Made by a program: the position numbers and the translations under genes
The notes under the pieces: generated by a model
What the model saw: the letters and a program-made list of their open reading frames with translations, nothing else
What the model was told of the DNA's origin: nothing
Databases searched by the model: none
In this document: in pieces, positions 24,335-27,313 of the stretch
How positions within the stretch are numbered: position 1 is the first letter of the stretch
How the letters are laid out: each line of letters begins with the position of its first letter
Source of the DNA: JAVKLU01 sp031538895
GTDB lineage: Bacteria > Pseudomonadota > Gammaproteobacteria > Burkholderiales > Burkholderiaceae
Length of the DNA stretch: 27,313 bases
Assembly (NCBI GenBank): GCA_031538895.1
Contig: JAVKLU010000051.1
Location: 1 to 27,313, forward strand
Reading direction: 5' to 3'

Positions 24335-24416
24335 TTTTTCGACATACAACTGTTAATGAACTTCTCTCAGCTTCATTTTCCTTTTTATTTTTGTACGCTT
24401 TTTTCTGGAGAACAAC

Positions 24417-24914
24417 ATGGCATCAGTGAATAAAGTAATTTTGGTCGGCAACTTAGGACGTGATCCTGAAACTCGCTACGCCACCTCTGGCGATGCAATC
24501 ACCACCGTAAGTCTGGCGACAACCGACAGCTGGAAAGACAAAGCGACGGGTGAAAAAAAAGAAGCGACTGAATGGCACCGCGTGGTATTTTTTGGCAAGC
24601 TAGGCGAAATCTCAGGCAAATACTTAAAAAAAGGTTCGCAACTGTATGTCGAAGGCCGTTTGCGTACCCGTAAATGGCAAGATAAAGATGGTCAAGATCG
24701 TTACACCACTGAAATCACTGCGGATTCCATGCAAATGCTAGGAGGACGCGCAAGTGCAAGCGACGAGAATGCAGCTTACGATCAAGAATCACCAGCACCT
24801 CGTGCGGATACGCCAAGTCATTCAACATCGGCAGGTGATGCGAAATCAGCGAACGGTTCGCGTCCAAAACCCACATCGAATTTCAACGATATGGACGACG
24901 ATATTCCGTTTTAA
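24417..24914 (+). CDS. ssb: Single-stranded DNA-binding protein
   Basis: Coats single-stranded DNA in replication, repair and recombination. The OB fold covers residues 1-110 (NKVILVGNLGRDPETRYATS, TEWHRVVFFGKLGE, LYVEGRLRTRKWQDKDG). A disordered Ser/Pro/Asp-rich linker follows (about 112-156), ending in the acidic tip MDDDIPF that recruits partner proteins. The length of 165 residues is normal. A GGAG ribosome binding site lies 9 bases before the ATG. The neighbouring genes are not repair genes. Confidence 0.98.
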   Translation: MASVNKVILVGNLGRDPETRYATSGDAITTVSLATTDSWKDKATGEKKEATEWHRVVFFGKLGEISGKYLKKGSQLYVEGRLRTRKWQDKDGQDRYTTEITADSMQMLGGRASASDENAAYDQESPAPRADTPSHSTSAGDAKSANGSRPKPTSNFNDMDDDIPF

Positions 24915-24999
24915 TAATTTGTCGCAAATTGCTTGTCATTCAAATGCCTCGGATTTGATACGAGGGTACTAAACATATTTAATTTCTGATTCTGCTGCC

Positions 25000-26775
25000 A
25001 TGCCTTATCACGCGCCGTTAAAAGATATTCGTTTCGTCATTGATCATTTAAGTCGCTGGCCCGAAGTTCGTACTCTACCGGCATTCACCGATATTGACGA
25101 TGACACAATTAACGCAGTGTTTGATGAAATGGCAAAGCTTTGTCAAAATGTTTTAGCGCTCTTAAATCATTCTGCTGATAAAACACCGTCATCGTGGCAA
25201 GCGGGAAAAATTACCACCAGCGCGGGTTTCAAAGAAGCATTTGATCAATTTGTCAGCGCAGGTTGGCAAGGTTTAGCGCACCCAACACAATACGGCGGTC
25301 AGGGCTTTCCTAAAACCTTGGCCTGTGTTTGTTCAGAAATGCTCAATAGTGCGAATCTTTCTTTTGCACTTTGCCCTCTTTTGACTGATGGCGCAATTGA
25401 AGCATTGCTCGTTGCCGCCAGTGATGAACTCAAAGATATTTGGGTGCCGCTCCTGTTAAATGGTCAGGCAACGGGCACGATGAATTTGACAGAACCCCAA
25501 GCGGGTTCTGATTTGGCCGCAGTGCGCAGCCGCGCAACTGTGCAGACCGACGGAAGCTATCACGTCTCGGGCAGCAAAATTTTTATCACTTACGGTGATC
25601 ACGATTTAAGCGACAACATTGTTCATTTAGTGCTCGCTCGGATTGATGGAGCACCTGAAGGTATCAAAGGACTTTCTTTGTTCGTCGTGCCTAAATTTGT
25701 CCTCAATGCTGACGGCAGTCGCGGCGATCGCAACCGAGTTGAGTGTGTTTCGATTGAACATAAACTAGGAATTAAAGCAAGCCCTACCGCAATTCTAGAA
25801 TTTACTAAGGCAACAGGCTATATTGTTGGTCAAGCCAATCGTGGCCTAGAATATATGTTCACCATGATGAATGCTGCGCGTTTTGGCGTGGGAATTCAAG
25901 GCATTGCTGTCGCAGAACGCGCGACACAAAAAGCAGTCGCGTATGCGCGTGAGCGCGTTCAAGGAAAAACACTGAGTGGTGTAAAAGGCATCATTGGCCA
26001 TCCTGACGTCACACGGATGCTGTTAACAATGCGCGCCTTAACTGAAGGCTCACGCGCTTTAGCTATTGTGGCCGCCAGTTATTCAGATTGGATGAATCAC
26101 ACTGATCAAACTGAAGTTAAAAAAGCACAAGCGATTTATGAATTTTTGGTTCCGATTGTGAAAGGCTTCGCAACTGAAATATCCATTGAAGTTGCCAGCT
26201 TGGGCGTTCAAATTCATGGCGGGATGGGATTCATTGAAGAAACAGGTGCCGCGCAACATTACCGTGACGCGCGTATTTTAACGATTTACGAAGGTACGAC
26301 AGCAATCCAAGCAAATGACTTGGTCAATCGTAAAACTTGGCGCGACAACGGGACAGTGATTCGTTCATTATGCCAAAACATCGTTGATATTGAACATTCA
26401 TTAGTGAGCAGCGCCTTCAACAATAACGAGCAACAACATATCGCAAAAATCATTGCACAACAACTAACAAGCGCCCGAAATGCCTTGGAAGAAGTCGTCG
26501 AATTTGTGATTACGAATAAAGAGCGGCCTGGCGTCGTATTTGCTGGTAGCGTGAACTACTTGATGCTGACCGGAATTACTTTAGCTGGCGCACAAATGGC
26601 ACGAGCATTTTTAGTTGCCTGCCAAAAAAATACAGAAGACACTATGTTTTACGAAGCAAAAATAAATACTGCGTGGTTTTATGCGACCAGTATTTTGCCG
26701 CGATCTCGCGCCTTGGCTGACAGCGTTTTACAAAGCGGTCCATGCGTGACCAGCATGAATTCTGATTGGATGTAA
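25000..26775 (+). CDS. Acyl-CoA dehydrogenase, DmdC-like long type
   Basis: FAD-dependent alpha,beta-dehydrogenation of an acyl-CoA. The core holds TMNLTEPQAGSDL (160-172), KIFITYGDHDL, and LGVQIHGGMGFIEE with the probable catalytic base E431 in IYEGTTAIQ. At 591 residues it is longer than the usual 380-400 and carries the C-terminal helical extension (about 460-591) seen in the AcdhC-containing branch that includes 3-methylmercaptopropionyl-CoA dehydrogenase DmdC. The substrate cannot be told from sequence; a medium-chain or branched acyl-CoA is as likely as a DMSP product. No other beta-oxidation gene lies nearby. The gene ends 25 bases before tadA. Confidence 0.9.
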   Translation: MPYHAPLKDIRFVIDHLSRWPEVRTLPAFTDIDDDTINAVFDEMAKLCQNVLALLNHSADKTPSSWQAGKITTSAGFKEAFDQFVSAGWQGLAHPTQYGGQGFPKTLACVCSEMLNSANLSFALCPLLTDGAIEALLVAASDELKDIWVPLLLNGQATGTMNLTEPQAGSDLAAVRSRATVQTDGSYHVSGSKIFITYGDHDLSDNIVHLVLARIDGAPEGIKGLSLFVVPKFVLNADGSRGDRNRVECVSIEHKLGIKASPTAILEFTKATGYIVGQANRGLEYMFTMMNAARFGVGIQGIAVAERATQKAVAYARERVQGKTLSGVKGIIGHPDVTRMLLTMRALTEGSRALAIVAASYSDWMNHTDQTEVKKAQAIYEFLVPIVKGFATEISIEVASLGVQIHGGMGFIEETGAAQHYRDARILTIYEGTTAIQANDLVNRKTWRDNGTVIRSLCQNIVDIEHSLVSSAFNNNEQQHIAKIIAQQLTSARNALEEVVEFVITNKERPGVVFAGSVNYLMLTGITLAGAQMARAFLVACQKNTEDTMFYEAKINTAWFYATSILPRSRALADSVLQSGPCVTSMNSDWM

Positions 26776-26800
26776 TTAACGTTAATAGATTGCTCTTACA

Positions 26801-27277
26801 GTGTTCTCAACACCTGAATCCAATAAACGCCTTGAGTTTATGCGCGCCGCATTGGCGGCCGCACAGGATGCGCAGGAGTGCCACGAAGTCCCCGTCGGTG
26901 CGGTGGTGGTATATCAAAATAAAATTGTAGGACGCGGCTTTAATCAAGTCATTGCGCGCCAAGACCCCACTGCTCACGCTGAAGTGATTGCTTTGCGCGA
27001 AGCCGCACAACACCTCGCTAACTACCGCTTATCAGAATGCGATTTATATGTCACCCTAGAACCTTGCACAATGTGCAGTGGCGCAATTTTTAATGCACGG
27101 ATTAAAAACGTTTTTTATGCGGCTAAAGATGAAAAAACAGGCGTTGCCCAATCTGTTTTAAATTTATTTGATGTGCCACAAATCAACCCCCATAGCCAAA
27201 TCAAAGGGGGCTTAATGGCGCAAGAATCTATTGCGCTGTTACAACAATTTTTCGCGACTCAACGCACAGCCGCATGA
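26801..27277 (+). CDS. tadA: tRNA-specific adenosine deaminase
   Basis: Converts adenosine-34 of tRNA-Arg(ACG) to inosine, an essential wobble change. The zinc site is H59 with catalytic E61 (TAHAEVIALREAA) and C89, C92 (TLEPCTMCSGAI); PVGAVVV (31-37) is also conserved. The length of 158 residues is standard. The most likely start is a GTG at 26801, because the next ATG at 26840 would remove the first helix. Its stop overlaps the next start as ATGA, indicating coupling to the following gene. Confidence 0.96.
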   Translation: MFSTPESNKRLEFMRAALAAAQDAQECHEVPVGAVVVYQNKIVGRGFNQVIARQDPTAHAEVIALREAAQHLANYRLSECDLYVTLEPCTMCSGAIFNARIKNVFYAAKDEKTGVAQSVLNLFDVPQINPHSQIKGGLMAQESIALLQQFFATQRTAA

Positions 27278-27313
27278 CACATATTGGTCTATTTTCTCCG
27301 GCCGGATACGTCA
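27274..27313 (+). CDS. ldcA: Start of a probable LD-carboxypeptidase (LdcA), cut by the window edge
   Basis: Thirteen codons are visible: MTHIGLFSPAGYV. The form I-x-L-x-SP-x-GY resembles the N-terminus of muramoyl-tetrapeptide carboxypeptidase, which trims tetrapeptides during murein recycling, and tadA-ldcA pairs are common in betaproteobacteria. The start overlaps the tadA stop by four bases (ATGA). The call rests on very few residues. Confidence 0.5.
   Translation, partial: MTHIGLFSPAGYV

Noticed and set aside
24335..24416. Looked for a 6S RNA gene after zapA.
   Set aside because: Only 82 bases are available and no long imperfect hairpin is present.
26775..26786. Perfect 12-bp palindrome ATTAACGTTAAT just upstream of tadA.
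   Set aside because: Short and mostly A/T, with no second copy noticed in the window; no basis for calling an operator.
1..27313. Looked for CRISPR arrays, tRNA genes, integrases and phage genes.
   Set aside because: No regularly spaced repeats, tRNA-like folds, recombinase motifs or phage-type proteins were seen by eye on either strand.

Overview
The window looks like chromosomal housekeeping DNA from a betaproteobacterium, probably near Burkholderiales. It appears to have moderate-to-low GC (mid-40s % by eye) and a compact, possibly streamlined genome. This rests on the protein types (ArgG, RNase G, HemF, UbiG, an Azotobacter FdI-like 7Fe ferredoxin, a Tat-exported HiPIP) and on partly conserved gene neighbourhoods. 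No rRNA or tRNA is present, so the lineage is inferred. Aerobic or respiratory life is suggested by the oxygen-dependent HemF, UbiG (ubiquinone) and the HiPIP. Coding density is very high and no gene-free stretch exceeds 300 bases.

Layout. 26-2971 (+): argG, a Sel1-repeat/trypsin-like exported protein, and a HiPIP gene closed by a clear terminator. 3188-9304 (+): family-4 uracil-DNA glycosylase, rlmH, maf, rng, nadA, hemF, nadD; this looks like a rearranged hemF-nadD-rsfS-rlmH-maf-rng neighbourhood with rsfS missing locally. 9343-14283 (-): fdxA, a 1165-residue multidomain flavin/Fe-S oxidoreductase, and rluC. 14557-18286 (+): a small lipoprotein, then the conserved rpsB-tsf-pyrH-frr series. 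18539-20137 (+): an isolated GspE/PilB-type ATPase. 20165-20315: a small inverted-repeat element. 20325-23524 (-): ubiG-gph and fabD-fabG. 23733-27313 (+): a ZapB-like coiled coil, zapA, ssb, an acyl-CoA dehydrogenase, tadA and the first codons of a probable ldcA.

How they fit together. Most genes serve translation (rpsB, tsf, frr, rluC, rlmH, tadA), nucleotide and NAD supply (pyrH, nadA, nadD), cofactor synthesis (hemF, ubiG), fatty-acid initiation (fabD, fabG), DNA maintenance (udg, ssb) and division (zapA). The strongest candidate for unusual biology is the 1165-residue protein downstream of fdxA. Its domain order reads as both subunits of an Nfn-type transhydrogenase (GltD/NfnL-like then PyrK/NfnS-like) fused in one chain, behind about 230 residues I do not recognise, in an organism that otherwise looks aerobic. 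The second is the approximately 151-bp MITE-like element between two convergent genes.
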